Origin: Billgrantia aerodenitrificans
Lineage (GTDB): Bacteria; Pseudomonadota; Gammaproteobacteria; Pseudomonadales; Halomonadaceae
Direction of reading: 5' to 3'
Assembly (NCBI RefSeq): GCF_021404405.1
Contig: NZ_JABFTV010000005.1
Coordinates: forward strand, 310,001-374,000
DNA length: 64,000 bases
In this document: piece by piece, positions 8,031 through 17,800 of the stretch
Layout of the letters: every line of letters begins with the position of its first letter
Position numbering within the stretch: the first letter of the stretch is position 1
The notes under the pieces: model-generated
Told to the model about the DNA's origin: nothing
Databases searched by the model: none
What the model saw: the letters and a program-made list of their open reading frames with translations, nothing else
Translations under genes and position numbers: made by a program

Positions 8031-9971
8031 TCATTCGGACTTGCCACTGAAACCCAACTGTTCGTCCTCGCGCCAGTCGGCCTCCAACAGCCGCGCGCGT
8101 TCTCTGGCGTGGCGCGCCTCACGCCGTCGCTGAGCACGCTTCAAGCGTGTCGGCAGTTGCCCCATACGACGCTGCCACTCCGTCAGCTCATCGAGCAGAG
8201 CCTCTTCTTCACATACCACCAGTTCCACACTGCCCGGGTCGCCCTGACGCGCGCAGCGACCGGCAATCTGCCGATCCACCCGCGAGGCATCGTGGTGGCC
8301 GGCAACGATGACATGCAGCCCACCTGCTCTCTTGACCTCTTCCTCCAGCGAAATGTCGGTGCCCCGCCCCGCCATGCTGGTAGCCACCGTCACAGCACCA
8401 CGACGGCCAGCGCGGGCAACCGTATCGGCTTCTTCGGCATCCTGACGCGCGTTGAGCATGGCATGTTCGATACCGGCCTCGGCGAGCCGCTGCGACAGCG
8501 CTTCGGAGTCGGCCAGGTTGACCGTGGTCACCAGCACAGCTCTCCCCTGGCCGGCGATTTCCTGGACGCGGGTGGCAATCCACTGCCACTTGTCGGCCTG
8601 CCGTGCGAGGGATATCGTCGGCCAGTGCTGGCGTTTGCTGGGCCGGTGCGGGGGTATCGCCACCACCCGCAGACGATAGGTACGCCAGAGCTCTCCGCGC
8701 ACCTCTCGCGCCGTGCCGGTCATGCCGGAAAGATGGTGGTAGCGGCGGAAGAAGCGCTGGTAGGTAAGCCGCGCCAGCGTCACGTTGGGATCACTCGGCT
8801 CGCAGCCTTCGAGTCGCTCGATCATCTGCTGCAGGCCCTTCTCCCAGCTGCGGTCTGCCATGACCCGGCCGGTGTGCTCGTCGATGATCTGCACCTTGCC
8901 ATCACGCACCAGATAATGGTGGTCACGCTGGAAATGGTGGCGCGCCACCAGCGCCTGTTGAACCAGCCACTCTCGCCGTGAACGCCCTACCCAGCCACCG
9001 CCGCCCAAGGCCTGCGCCCGTTCGGTCAGCCGCTCCCGGCCACGCTCGGTCAGATGGATCTGCCCGCTCTCCCGCACGAAATGCGTATCCTCCTCGAACT
9101 CAGCGGCAAGGGCCAGCGCCTGATCGAGCAGCGCGATATCGAGCGCGTCCTTGCCTGCCGGCCCCGAGAGAATCAGCGGCGTTCGCGCCTCGTCGAGCAT
9201 CACGCTGTCGGCCTCGTCGACGATGGCGAAATGCAGACCCCGCAGCAGCAGGCGTTCGTCTTGCAGCTCACCGACCAGCCGCGCCGCATGGGCCTGAAGC
9301 GGATGGCGATGACGACCCAGCAGCTGAGTGTCGCGCAGGTAGTCGAAAACCAGCTCCTTGTTGGTGCAATAGACCACATCGGCAGCGTAGGCGGCTCGCC
9401 TCTCGTGTGGCGGCATCTCATGCACCACCGCTGCCACGCTCAGGCCCAGCGCACGGTAGACCGGGGTCATCAGCTCCGCGTCGCGAGCGGCCAGGTAGTC
9501 GTTGACGGTGATCACATGTACCGGAATTCCGGCCAAGGCAGCCGTTGCCGCCGGCAGTGTCGCCGTCAGGGTCTTACCCTCGCCGGTATGCATTTCGGCG
9601 ATTCTTCCCCCCAGCATGGCCAGCCCGCCCAACAGCTGTACGTCATGATGCGCCATGCCCAGCTCCCGCCGGGAGACCTCCCGCACCAGAGCGAAGGCAT
9701 GCCGAGCCAGCCGTGGCGTCACGCCCTGGCGTGCAAGCGCAAGCCGCAAGCCATCGCGCTCCTCGGCCAGCACCTGTACATCGAGTGATGCCAGGCGGGC
9801 GGCATGCCGATGTATGCCCGGCAGCTGCGAGCGCAGCCCAAGCCTGCGTATCGCCGCCGGCCGATGCAGCTTCGACCTCAACCAGTGCCAGGGACGCTCC
9901 AGGCTCCCCGGCGGCAGCAGGGTTCGCTCCGGACGCGTCAGTACGTCGCCGGGCAGCTTCAGCAAAGGCAT
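8031..9971 (-). CDS. SecA-like translocase ATPase (shortened paralogue)
   Basis: A 646-residue DEAD-type motor of the SecA family. Walker A MHTGEGKT lies at 127-134, the VNDYLAARDAE motif near 156-166, Walker B VDEADS at 251-256 with DEARTPLILSGP, the LVRDGKVQIIDEHTGRVM strand at 354-370, LSGMTGTA at 414-421, MAGRGTDI at 533-540 and arginine-finger motif QIAGRCARQGDPGS at 568-581. The two nucleotide-binding folds and the preprotein-binding insertion are present. The protein ends about 65 residues after the finger motif, so most of the helical scaffold/wing region and the zinc SecB-binding tail of housekeeping SecA (about 850-900 residues) are missing. It lies 10 bases after the M50-HlyD gene. 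A dedicated role in moving the giant protein is inferred from context. Confidence 0.93.
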   Translation of the reverse strand: MPLLKLPGDVLTRPERTLLPPGSLERPWHWLRSKLHRPAAIRRLGLRSQLPGIHRHAARLASLDVQVLAEERDGLRLALARQGVTPRLARHAFALVREVSRRELGMAHHDVQLLGGLAMLGGRIAEMHTGEGKTLTATLPAATAALAGIPVHVITVNDYLAARDAELMTPVYRALGLSVAAVVHEMPPHERRAAYAADVVYCTNKELVFDYLRDTQLLGRHRHPLQAHAARLVGELQDERLLLRGLHFAIVDEADSVMLDEARTPLILSGPAGKDALDIALLDQALALAAEFEEDTHFVRESGQIHLTERGRERLTERAQALGGGGWVGRSRREWLVQQALVARHHFQRDHHYLVRDGKVQIIDEHTGRVMADRSWEKGLQQMIERLEGCEPSDPNVTLARLTYQRFFRRYHHLSGMTGTAREVRGELWRTYRLRVVAIPPHRPSKRQHWPTISLARQADKWQWIATRVQEIAGQGRAVLVTTVNLADSEALSQRLAEAGIEHAMLNARQDAEEADTVARAGRRGAVTVATSMAGRGTDISLEEEVKRAGGLHVIVAGHHDASRVDRQIAGRCARQGDPGSVELVVCEEEALLDELTEWQRRMGQLPTRLKRAQRRREARHARERARLLEADWREDEQLGFSGKSE

Positions 9972-9981
9972 GTCAGACGGC

Positions 9982-12141
9982 TCATAGCTCGAAAAGCCTC
10001 AGGAACGAGCGGCGCAGGTCACGCCACAGCCGGTAGCCCAGCGGCTCCGGAGCATGCTCGATACGTACGTGAACCCGCCCCCCCAGATGTAACGAGCCCC
10101 CCTCCTGCAGCAATTCTCCCGCCGCAAAGTCGGCCAGATAATGTCGCCGAAACGCCCTGGGTGAACCATCGTCGGTCGTCGCACTGGGATCGACCGCCAC
10201 GTGTCCGCCGCCCTGTACGCTCAGTACCGGGCTGGGTATTGCATGATCGGAACTGGGCGATACCCACAGCAGGCTGCCGGCAGCATCCCACTCATGGCCC
10301 GGCAACCGCAGCTGGACCCGACGCGTATCGTCGCGCACACGCTCTACCACATGAGCCGGCAGCAAGGTGCGAATGCGCAGATCCTCCGGACGCACCACCG
10401 ACGCAACGGCCGTGCCACGATGCAGATAGCTACCCAGGCGGGGAACCCCCTCCGGCATCAGCATCAGGCCAGTATGGGGGCTGATCACCACGGTGGCAGC
10501 AGCACGCTGGCGTGCATCGTCGAGCTGACGCTCCACCGGCACCAGGGTCTCGCGCAGGATGGCAGCCGCCTGGGCATCGCGCACGTTGGCGACGAGCTCC
10601 TGCTGGATCTCGCGGATTCGCGCCTCGAGCAGGCGCACCTCCACGCCCAGCTCCGGAGCGGCAATGCGCATCAACGGATCGCCAGCCGTCACCTCCTGGC
10701 CATCCTCCACCCACAGCTCGGCGAGCTCGCCGCTGACGCCAACGCGCACCTGGGCCGGCTCGCGACTATCCACCACGCCATGCACATGGGTAGCGTAGGG
10801 CAGCGGAACCAGAAACAGCAGCAGCGTCACTGCCATGAGGCCGCCAAAGAGCCAGCCCCAGGCGCGGCCACGCGAGCCTTGCAATGAATCGTCCACGGTC
10901 ATGGCCTTGAGCATCTTGAACAGAGGCAGCAATAGCGTCATGGTCACCGACCAAAGGGCGAGAATGACGCCAACGAACAGATATTTGGTGGCCACGAACA
11001 CGGCGATGGCCACCATGATCATCAAGCGATAGGCGAACGACGCCAGGGCATAGCTCACCAGCCAGCACGCCTCGCGCCGGGATCGCGCCTGACTGGTCAC
11101 GTCGCGCCGGCCCAGCAGGTAGCGCTTCACCGCGTAGGTCAGCTGCTGATTGGCGCGATTGAAGAGATTGGGAATCTCCAGGTAATCCGCCAGCACGTAA
11201 TAGGCATCGAAGCGCAGCAATGGGTTGCCGTTGAACAGCAGCGTCGACACACCCGCGATCAGCATCACGTTGAACGCCACTGCCCGCAGCAGGCCCGGTT
11301 CGGCCGCCGCCCATACCAGCATCGCCAGCGATGCCAGAAACAGCTCGACCATGATGCCGGCCGCCCCCACCAGCATGCGGCGCGACTTGTCGGGGCAGGC
11401 AGCCGCGGCACTGGCGTCCACGTATGGCACCGGAAAGAACACCAGCAGCATCACGCCGACCTCATGTACCTCGCCCCCGGCATCCTTGGTCGCCCAGGCG
11501 TGGCCCAACTCATGGAGCGCCTTGATCAGCGGATAGATGAGCGCCAGCATCAGCAAGTTGCCGATACCGAACACCCGATCGGCCAGGTTGTCGGTAAGCG
11601 ACTGCCAGTGCACCCCCGCCACTACCAGCGCCAGTAGCAGCGTTGCCAGCCACAGCACCCCACCCAGTGGGCTGATGAAAGGCCTGACCAGCGGGTAGCT
11701 GGCAGCAATGAAGCGCTCAGGATCGAGCAGCGGGATGCGAATGCCCAGAGGAGAGCGCACCAGCTGTAGCCACTTGCCCCGCTTCTGCTTCGTCTGGCGT
11801 CGGGAGAGCTCGTCGATATCGATGTCGCCGTAGCCCGAAAGCACGTTGGCCCCGTGCAGCCTTCCGATCAAGGCGATCAGCTCCTGCTGGGTCGGCATGG
11901 CATCGCCCAGCGAGGCACTCACCTGATCCCATATCTCACTCAGAGTGCGCTTGCCATCCAGCCGACCGACGATCTGATACGCCTCCGGCGTGAAGCGGTG
12001 CACCTGTCCGGTGAGGGTATCGTGCAGCACGTACCACGGCTCGCCGCGATATTCGTGGCGATGCAGGCTGGCATGATGACGCAGCCGCAAGCGCAGGTCG
12101 GCCACTCGATGCCAATGCTGGCTGAACAGCGGGCCGGCCAC
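9982..12141 (-). CDS. PqqD-like / M50 metallopeptidase / HlyD fusion protein
   Basis: A 719-residue inner-membrane protein in three parts. Residues 1-110 resemble a PqqD-type winged domain (YVLHDTLTGQVHRFTPEAYQIVGRLDG). Residues 155-450 form a multi-pass M50 site-2-protease-like core with zinc motif HELGH at 210-214 and a second conserved patch LLRFDAYYVLADYLEIPN at 308-325 (Asp312 a probable third ligand). Residues 455-700 are a HlyD-type periplasmic section with lipoyl halves (VRVGVSGELAELWVEDGQEVTAGDP and VISPHTGLML) around a short hairpin. The start is a GTG at 12141, 3 bases after the upstream stop. The intact HELGH suggests an active protease, or at least a metal site. Similar fusions accompany other large surface-protein loci, known here only from memory. 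Confidence 0.92.
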   Translation of the reverse strand: MAGPLFSQHWHRVADLRLRLRHHASLHRHEYRGEPWYVLHDTLTGQVHRFTPEAYQIVGRLDGKRTLSEIWDQVSASLGDAMPTQQELIALIGRLHGANVLSGYGDIDIDELSRRQTKQKRGKWLQLVRSPLGIRIPLLDPERFIAASYPLVRPFISPLGGVLWLATLLLALVVAGVHWQSLTDNLADRVFGIGNLLMLALIYPLIKALHELGHAWATKDAGGEVHEVGVMLLVFFPVPYVDASAAAACPDKSRRMLVGAAGIMVELFLASLAMLVWAAAEPGLLRAVAFNVMLIAGVSTLLFNGNPLLRFDAYYVLADYLEIPNLFNRANQQLTYAVKRYLLGRRDVTSQARSRREACWLVSYALASFAYRLMIMVAIAVFVATKYLFVGVILALWSVTMTLLLPLFKMLKAMTVDDSLQGSRGRAWGWLFGGLMAVTLLLFLVPLPYATHVHGVVDSREPAQVRVGVSGELAELWVEDGQEVTAGDPLMRIAAPELGVEVRLLEARIREIQQELVANVRDAQAAAILRETLVPVERQLDDARQRAAATVVISPHTGLMLMPEGVPRLGSYLHRGTAVASVVRPEDLRIRTLLPAHVVERVRDDTRRVQLRLPGHEWDAAGSLLWVSPSSDHAIPSPVLSVQGGGHVAVDPSATTDDGSPRAFRRHYLADFAAGELLQEGGSLHLGGRVHVRIEHAPEPLGYRLWRDLRRSFLRLFEL

Positions 12142-12144
12142 GCC

Positions 12145-14043
12145 TCAGCCCCACCAACGCCATAGCGTCAGGCGCAGCCAGTCCACCAGCTCCCGCGTCC
12201 AGATGACGATCAGCTTGTTCTCGCCGGTCTCTATCCTGGCCACGCCCTGCAGCCCCGGACGCAACTCGCGTCGCGCAGCGCCATCGATGCTCTCGGCATC
12301 GCGCACCAGGCTTGCCTCGACGACGAAGCGAGTGCTGCCATCACTGCTGCGGGTCTGCGGTGTGAGCCGTTCGATGACGAAAGGCAACCGTTCGCCGGTC
12401 ATCGCCGCCAGCACCAGTTCGCCCCGCTGCCCCACCCTGACGTCATCGATGCGGCGCTCCGGCACCTCCAGTTCGAGACGGAAGTCGTCCAGCGGCGAAA
12501 CCCGGAACAGCTCCTCCCCCTGCTCCACGGCACCTCCCAGTCGCTGGGTGAGATCGCCGCTGACCACCACGCCGGCAAATGGCGCCAACAGCGTGGCCCG
12601 TTCCAGCCGAGAATCCACCAGAGCCAGCCTTGCCTGGGCCTGATCGCGCTGCGCCGCCAATACGTTCATGCCGGCACGGTCGCCCCGTGCCCGCATCTCC
12701 TGCTCCTGGCGCTCGAACTTGGCCAGCTCGCTCTGCCACTGCAGGCGTTCTAGCAACAGGTCTCGGGTCTCCATGTCGGCCAGGGGTTGGCCGGCCTCGA
12801 CCCTATCGCCGGGCCGCACCAGAGCCGCATCGATATAGCCACGAAACGGCGCCGTCATCACTCGCTGCTCACGGCTCTCGAGGATCGCATCGGCGGCGAT
12901 GCGCTCCTCTCCTGTCGCCAGCCAGGAGAAGGCCAATAACCCTGCCAGCACCAATCCGGTCAGCTTGTAGCCCAGGAACCCCGGGCCGAACAGCCGCCCC
13001 AACTGCTCCGACGTAGCCACCGCCATCTTCAGCGGCAGCGGTCTGTCGTTGCGCCGCTTCTCTTCGAGGGCCCGGGCGCAGAGTGCCAGCAAACTCTCAA
13101 GCGCCGCTACCTCTTCGGCATCGAAAGGCATGTCGCGCTCCAGGGTAACGGCGCCGAGGGGCTCCGCTCCATCCAGCAACGGCAAGCTGACCACCGCTGC
13201 CAGCCCCGTCATGCCGCCCAGCGCCGCCTGGGCGCGCACCACACGGTGCTCCCACCCCGGCCCGGCGGGAGCCGGCCACACTGCGCTGATGCGCTGGTCC
13301 AACGCCTCGTCCATGGCAGTTTCCGTGGCGCGGATGCGATTCATCTTGCGATTGAACTGAGCGCTGTGAGAGATCTGCTCGACTCGCGTACGAGAACCGC
13401 GCCGCCAACCCAGGCTGACCCGCTCCGCTTCGAAGTGGCTGGCCAGGCGCGAGACGAGCTGCATGGCAGCGGAGGAAAAACGCGGTTCGGCGAGCACTGC
13501 CGCCAGCAGAGAAAGGTGCTGGGAAAGCCGGTCCTGGAGCTGTCGCCCGCTGCGATACGAGCGCTGCAACACGTCGCGCTCGAGAGTCGCGACTCCATCC
13601 TCGAGCCGCTGCATCAGCGGCAACAGGGCTGTCTGCACGGCGCTATCTCGGCCCCGCAGAGCCTCGGGCAACATGACCCGCAAGGCCACTGCTCCCAGCA
13701 AGGCCCCCTTTCCCGGCAGGGCACCCTCGGCCTCGTCGCTGGCCAGGTCTCGCACCGGATAACCGATGCCCAGGCTGTCTTCGCCAAGCTGGCTCACCAG
13801 CCCCCGCCCTGCGTCCCGCACCTCTTCACTGAGCGAAAGCAGTGCAGCGCCATCCGCCTGACCGGGCCACAGCGCAACGGGCTGCCACTGCTCACCCTGA
13901 CGCCAGAGCACCACACCCTGGGTCACACCGGCCCCTTCCGGGCGCGGCGCCTGCTCACAGTGCCGCGCGAGCCAGCCTTGAACGCCCTGGACCTGCTGTT
14001 GCCAGGCCGCAATGGCCTGGGTCCCGCTATCGCCTAGCTGCAT
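12145..14043 (-). CDS. GAF-domain / HlyD-family adaptor fusion
   Basis: A 632-residue protein that joins a cytoplasmic sensor-like region to a membrane-fusion protein. Residues about 180-330 resemble a GAF domain (LLAAVLAEPRF..SAAMQLVSRLASHFEAERVSLGW; LPLLDGAEPLGAVTLERDMPF). A membrane segment lies at about 361-377. The HlyD part follows: lipoyl half (APFRGYIDAALVRPGDRVEAGQPLADM), helical hairpin (about 425-485), second lipoyl half (LLAPFAGVVVSGDL) and barrel. ATG 14043 has GAAGG just upstream; an in-frame GTG at 14052 is an alternative. Spacing of 13 bases from the upstream gene and 3 bases to the M50-HlyD gene indicates one operon. Confidence 0.9.
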   Translation of the reverse strand: MQLGDSGTQAIAAWQQQVQGVQGWLARHCEQAPRPEGAGVTQGVVLWRQGEQWQPVALWPGQADGAALLSLSEEVRDAGRGLVSQLGEDSLGIGYPVRDLASDEAEGALPGKGALLGAVALRVMLPEALRGRDSAVQTALLPLMQRLEDGVATLERDVLQRSYRSGRQLQDRLSQHLSLLAAVLAEPRFSSAAMQLVSRLASHFEAERVSLGWRRGSRTRVEQISHSAQFNRKMNRIRATETAMDEALDQRISAVWPAPAGPGWEHRVVRAQAALGGMTGLAAVVSLPLLDGAEPLGAVTLERDMPFDAEEVAALESLLALCARALEEKRRNDRPLPLKMAVATSEQLGRLFGPGFLGYKLTGLVLAGLLAFSWLATGEERIAADAILESREQRVMTAPFRGYIDAALVRPGDRVEAGQPLADMETRDLLLERLQWQSELAKFERQEQEMRARGDRAGMNVLAAQRDQAQARLALVDSRLERATLLAPFAGVVVSGDLTQRLGGAVEQGEELFRVSPLDDFRLELEVPERRIDDVRVGQRGELVLAAMTGERLPFVIERLTPQTRSSDGSTRFVVEASLVRDAESIDGAARRELRPGLQGVARIETGENKLIVIWTRELVDWLRLTLWRWWG

Positions 14044-14056
14044 TACCTTCACTCTG

Positions 14057-14884
14057 TTACGGCTTGCACAACCGGGCCCCGTGATAACAGGTCAGGAACG
14101 GTTGGCCGTCGTCGCCGATACCGAACGACAGATTGCCCAGCATTTCGCTGCCATGGGCCGCGACCCACTCCACCACGGTACTGCGCGGCGCACTCTGCCA
14201 TTCGCGCACGAGCCCCATGCACAGGCCGGCAATTCCACCCAGCGGCAGACGGGCCTGGTGCAGATGCAGATTCAACGAGTGGCGCTGCGTCTCTCGCCCG
14301 CCCACACGCTCCTCGATGCGCACCGTCAATGGCGGCCAGGGCGTCTGCTTCAGCGCAAAGCTCACCTCCAGTTGTTCCAGCAGATCGGCCAATGCCATTG
14401 GCATCTCGGCCAGTAGCGCCTTGATCGCGCGCACGGCTTGGCCGGCACTAGGCTCCAGCACGTAGTCGGATAGCGCAGCGGCCTCGCCCGGCTGCCACTT
14501 CCAGGCACGATAGAGAACGAAGCGCGCTTCCTGTGCCAACCGCTCGGGCTGGCTCGCCTCCCAGTACACCTTGCAGCGGCCATCCTCGACCCCGAGATGC
14601 AGATAGTGCGGCACTTCCCCAACGGTCGGTTGCAGCTCGGCGAGAAACGCCTGCATGTCCGCGTGCTGCATGCCCAGCCGCTCCAGCAGCGCGGGTAGCT
14701 GCCGAGCGAGCACATCCGCACCGCATGCCGAGACCGGGGCGCTGCAGAGCAGGCGATCCGTGGACCAACGCTGCGGCCGCCACTTGGCGGAACGCTCGAT
14801 GCCATAGGGCATATCCAGCGCCGCCAGGAAGGTCTGCATCATCTCGGCATGCACGCCTCCTGGCAGCGAACGGGCCTCACTCAT
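14057..14884 (-). CDS. Unknown 275-residue protein coupled to the giant gene
   Basis: The family was not recognised. The ATG at 14884 overlaps the stop of the giant gene in the arrangement ATGAGTGA, so translation is probably coupled. The product appears cytoplasmic: no signal peptide and no membrane segment, mixed helix/strand, with patches such as PYGIERSAKWRP, VYWEASQPERLA and LEVSFALKQTPWPP. About seven Trp residues are spread along it. The position directly after the giant gene and before three export-type genes suggests a dedicated chaperone or export factor, but nothing in the sequence shows this. An in-frame ATG at 14923 would extend further into the giant gene and is less likely. Confidence 0.85.
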   Translation of the reverse strand: MSEARSLPGGVHAEMMQTFLAALDMPYGIERSAKWRPQRWSTDRLLCSAPVSACGADVLARQLPALLERLGMQHADMQAFLAELQPTVGEVPHYLHLGVEDGRCKVYWEASQPERLAQEARFVLYRAWKWQPGEAAALSDYVLEPSAGQAVRAIKALLAEMPMALADLLEQLEVSFALKQTPWPPLTVRIEERVGGRETQRHSLNLHLHQARLPLGGIAGLCMGLVREWQSAPRSTVVEWVAAHGSEMLGNLSFGIGDDGQPFLTCYHGARLCKP

Positions 14885-17800
14885 CCTCGCTGTGCTCCTG
14901 CTGACGCTCTGCGCCATTATCACTCTTCATCAGGCGCTGCCACTCACAGGCGGCTTGCTCGCGGCGCAGCGCCGCCATGCGCGCGGGTTCCGTGCCGTTC
15001 GTCTTCGAACGCGCCACGCCCCAGCCACTGGCCCCGGCCAAGGCGCCGATCAAGCCGGCGACTTCGAGCGCTGCATCTTCGTCGACCTCCTGGGTGACCT
15101 CGGCAGGCTCCCCCTCCTCCGCTGCCTCTTGCGGCAACTCGGTTTCTTCCAGCGGCAGCTCCTGCGGCTCGGCTTCCAGCACCTCGTCGCTCGACTCGTT
15201 CGTCACATCCTCCGGCGCGGCATCCTGTGACGGCGCCTGGGCTGGGGCCGACGCCTCTCCGACACTGGCCGCTACCGAGGAAGCCACACTGGTACGCAAC
15301 CCGCTGCTGCCTGCCCCCTGCTGGCGCTCGACCCACTCGTCGATCAGCGTCCGCAGCCCCTCCATGCCCCGTGCCTGGAATCCGGGCTGGTCGTGGCGAG
15401 CGAAAAGGTTGCCATTGCCCAGCAGTCCCTGCGGCGTCATGTCGAGCCAGCCCAGTGCCTCCTGCACCCCATCGTCGCGCTCCTCTTCATAGAGGTTCTG
15501 CTGCGCCTGACGAATCAGGTCGAGGCGACCCTGCGCGAGCGTGACGATCGAGGTGATCTGCTCGGCTTCGTTACTGCCGCTGAGCATGATGCGGATCCGC
15601 GCATACTCGCCGATCATGGTGTCGAGGTCGAAGTTGCCGTCGAACCTGTCGTTGCCGGCACCGCCAATGGCGATGTTGCGCCCAGGGCCGGTGATCAAGG
15701 TATCGTTGCCGCCCTCGAAGTGGTTGATTGTCTCCACCGTGATCATCTGCGACGTGCGGGTCACGCGGCCGAAGTCGCCGAACAGGATGTCGTTACCCGG
15801 CCCACCGTCGAGGTAGTCGTCACCCTTGCCGCCGAACATGATGTCGCGGTCGCTGCCACCGAACAGCCGGTTGTCGCCGCCCAGGTCGGTGCGGCCCGTT
15901 TCGGCCATGGTGTAACGCCCGCGGGCATCGCTCAGGATCACACCCACATCGCCGATGATCACGGTCTCGCCCGCCACGTTGGTGACATGGTCGTTGCCTA
16001 CCCCGGCGATCACCTGATCGTTGCCGGTGCCAACGTGGATTACGTCGTTGCCCCCGGTAGAGGCGCGGGTATCCAGGCTCTCCACGCGCTGGCGAATGCC
16101 GTCGCGAGCCAGGATCCGGCCATTGTCGCCCAGCACCACGTTGTCACCCGATGTGACGGTGATCCTGTCATTGCCATGACCGCCGATGATCCAGTCGTTT
16201 CCGGCCCCGCTGGTAATGGTGTCATTACCACCGTGATTGAAATGCAGCGAAGTGAAGGAGAGGATCACGCCATTTTGATCGAACAGCGCCTCGGCGTGAT
16301 CACCAGCCAACAGGTCGTTGCCGTCACCACTGTGAATGGTGTTGTTGCCGTCGCCGCCAATCACTAGGTTGCCACCGTGGCCAAGCGTCACAGTGTCATT
16401 GCCGCCCCGACCCGGGTTGGTGGACATTGCTTTTACCAGATGCCCTGCGGAGTTCCACACCAGCTCGCCCAGATCAGCCAATACGACGTTACGGCCATTC
16501 TCCCCCGTGATGGTATCGTTGCCTTCACCACCCACGAGCACGTTGTTACCTGCCCCACCGTGCAATTCATCATGCCCGGCTCTCGCGCTAGGCAGAGTCA
16601 CAAGATGGCGCAACTGCCCGTTGACGAAGGTTAGAACGGCGAAATCCCCTACCAGGACGTCATTCCCTGTGTGGTTTCCGCTCAGCGCCGTGCCGCCGTA
16701 GAGAATGTCGTTCCCGCCACCTCCCAGCAGAACGTCGTTACCGCTACCGCCTTCGATGATGTCATCGCCATCAAAGCCCTCGTCGCGAACCACGATCTTC
16801 ACGATGTTTCTGAAGTCGTTGACACGCCCGAACGTCACATCGGCATGGTCGCCGATCAGGATGTCGTCGCCGCTGCCACCCTGCAGGGTATCGTTGCCGC
16901 TACCTCCGATCAGGATATTGCGCCCACCCGTCACCTCCAGGTGGTTGTGGCCATAGGAAGCGGGATCGGTACTGCGCACCGAGATCACGCGCTGGCTGTC
17001 GAGCAGGCGCAGGTTGGCGATGCCTTTGCGCGCTTCGAGTTCGATCACGCCATGGTCGCCGATCAGGACGTCGTTGCCGTTACCTCCGTACAGTCGATTG
17101 TCGCCCGCCACCAGGCGGTCGCCGGTGGCATGCGCTACGTCACCCGTCGTAGAGTAGAGCGTCATCACCCTCTCCGCCTGAGACAGACGCACGCTCAGGT
17201 CGACGTCGATGCTGCCGTTGCCATACAGGTGGTTGTTACCACCGACACGAGCATCCAGCGTATTGTTGCCACCGCCGCCGAACAGCTGGTCGTTACCGGC
17301 ACCGCCGATCAAGGTGTCGTTACCGGCGCCGCCAACCAGCACCACGCCACCGATTGCCTGACTAGCATCGATAACGTTGTTGCCAGGCTTGGTGAAGGGC
17401 TGCGCCAGGCGCGTAGGCTCGCCGCTCACGGCGCTGTAACGTGCGCCGCTGCGTGAAGTGTCACCGAACACGATCAGCGGAATCTGAGCATCGTAGCCAC
17501 CGCGTATTTCGATGAGATCGTCGCCGCCACCGCCATGCACCACGGTCAGCGGCATCTCGCGAATGACCGCCGGACGCTGGTCGCCCAGCGCCTTCAGCAG
17601 TTCCGCGAGCGGACGATCCAGCAACATGTGTCCTGCGCTGGTGAAGCCGAACACCAGGAAGCGCTCGCCGCCGATCAGCAGGCCGTCTCCAGCCCTGAAG
17701 CCATCCTCGCGCCAGCTGCCGTCACGGATCAGCATCGCCCGTTCACCGCTGGCGGCGGCCGACCATTCGCCGGAGAACGCCACGGGGTCGAGGTCGATCT

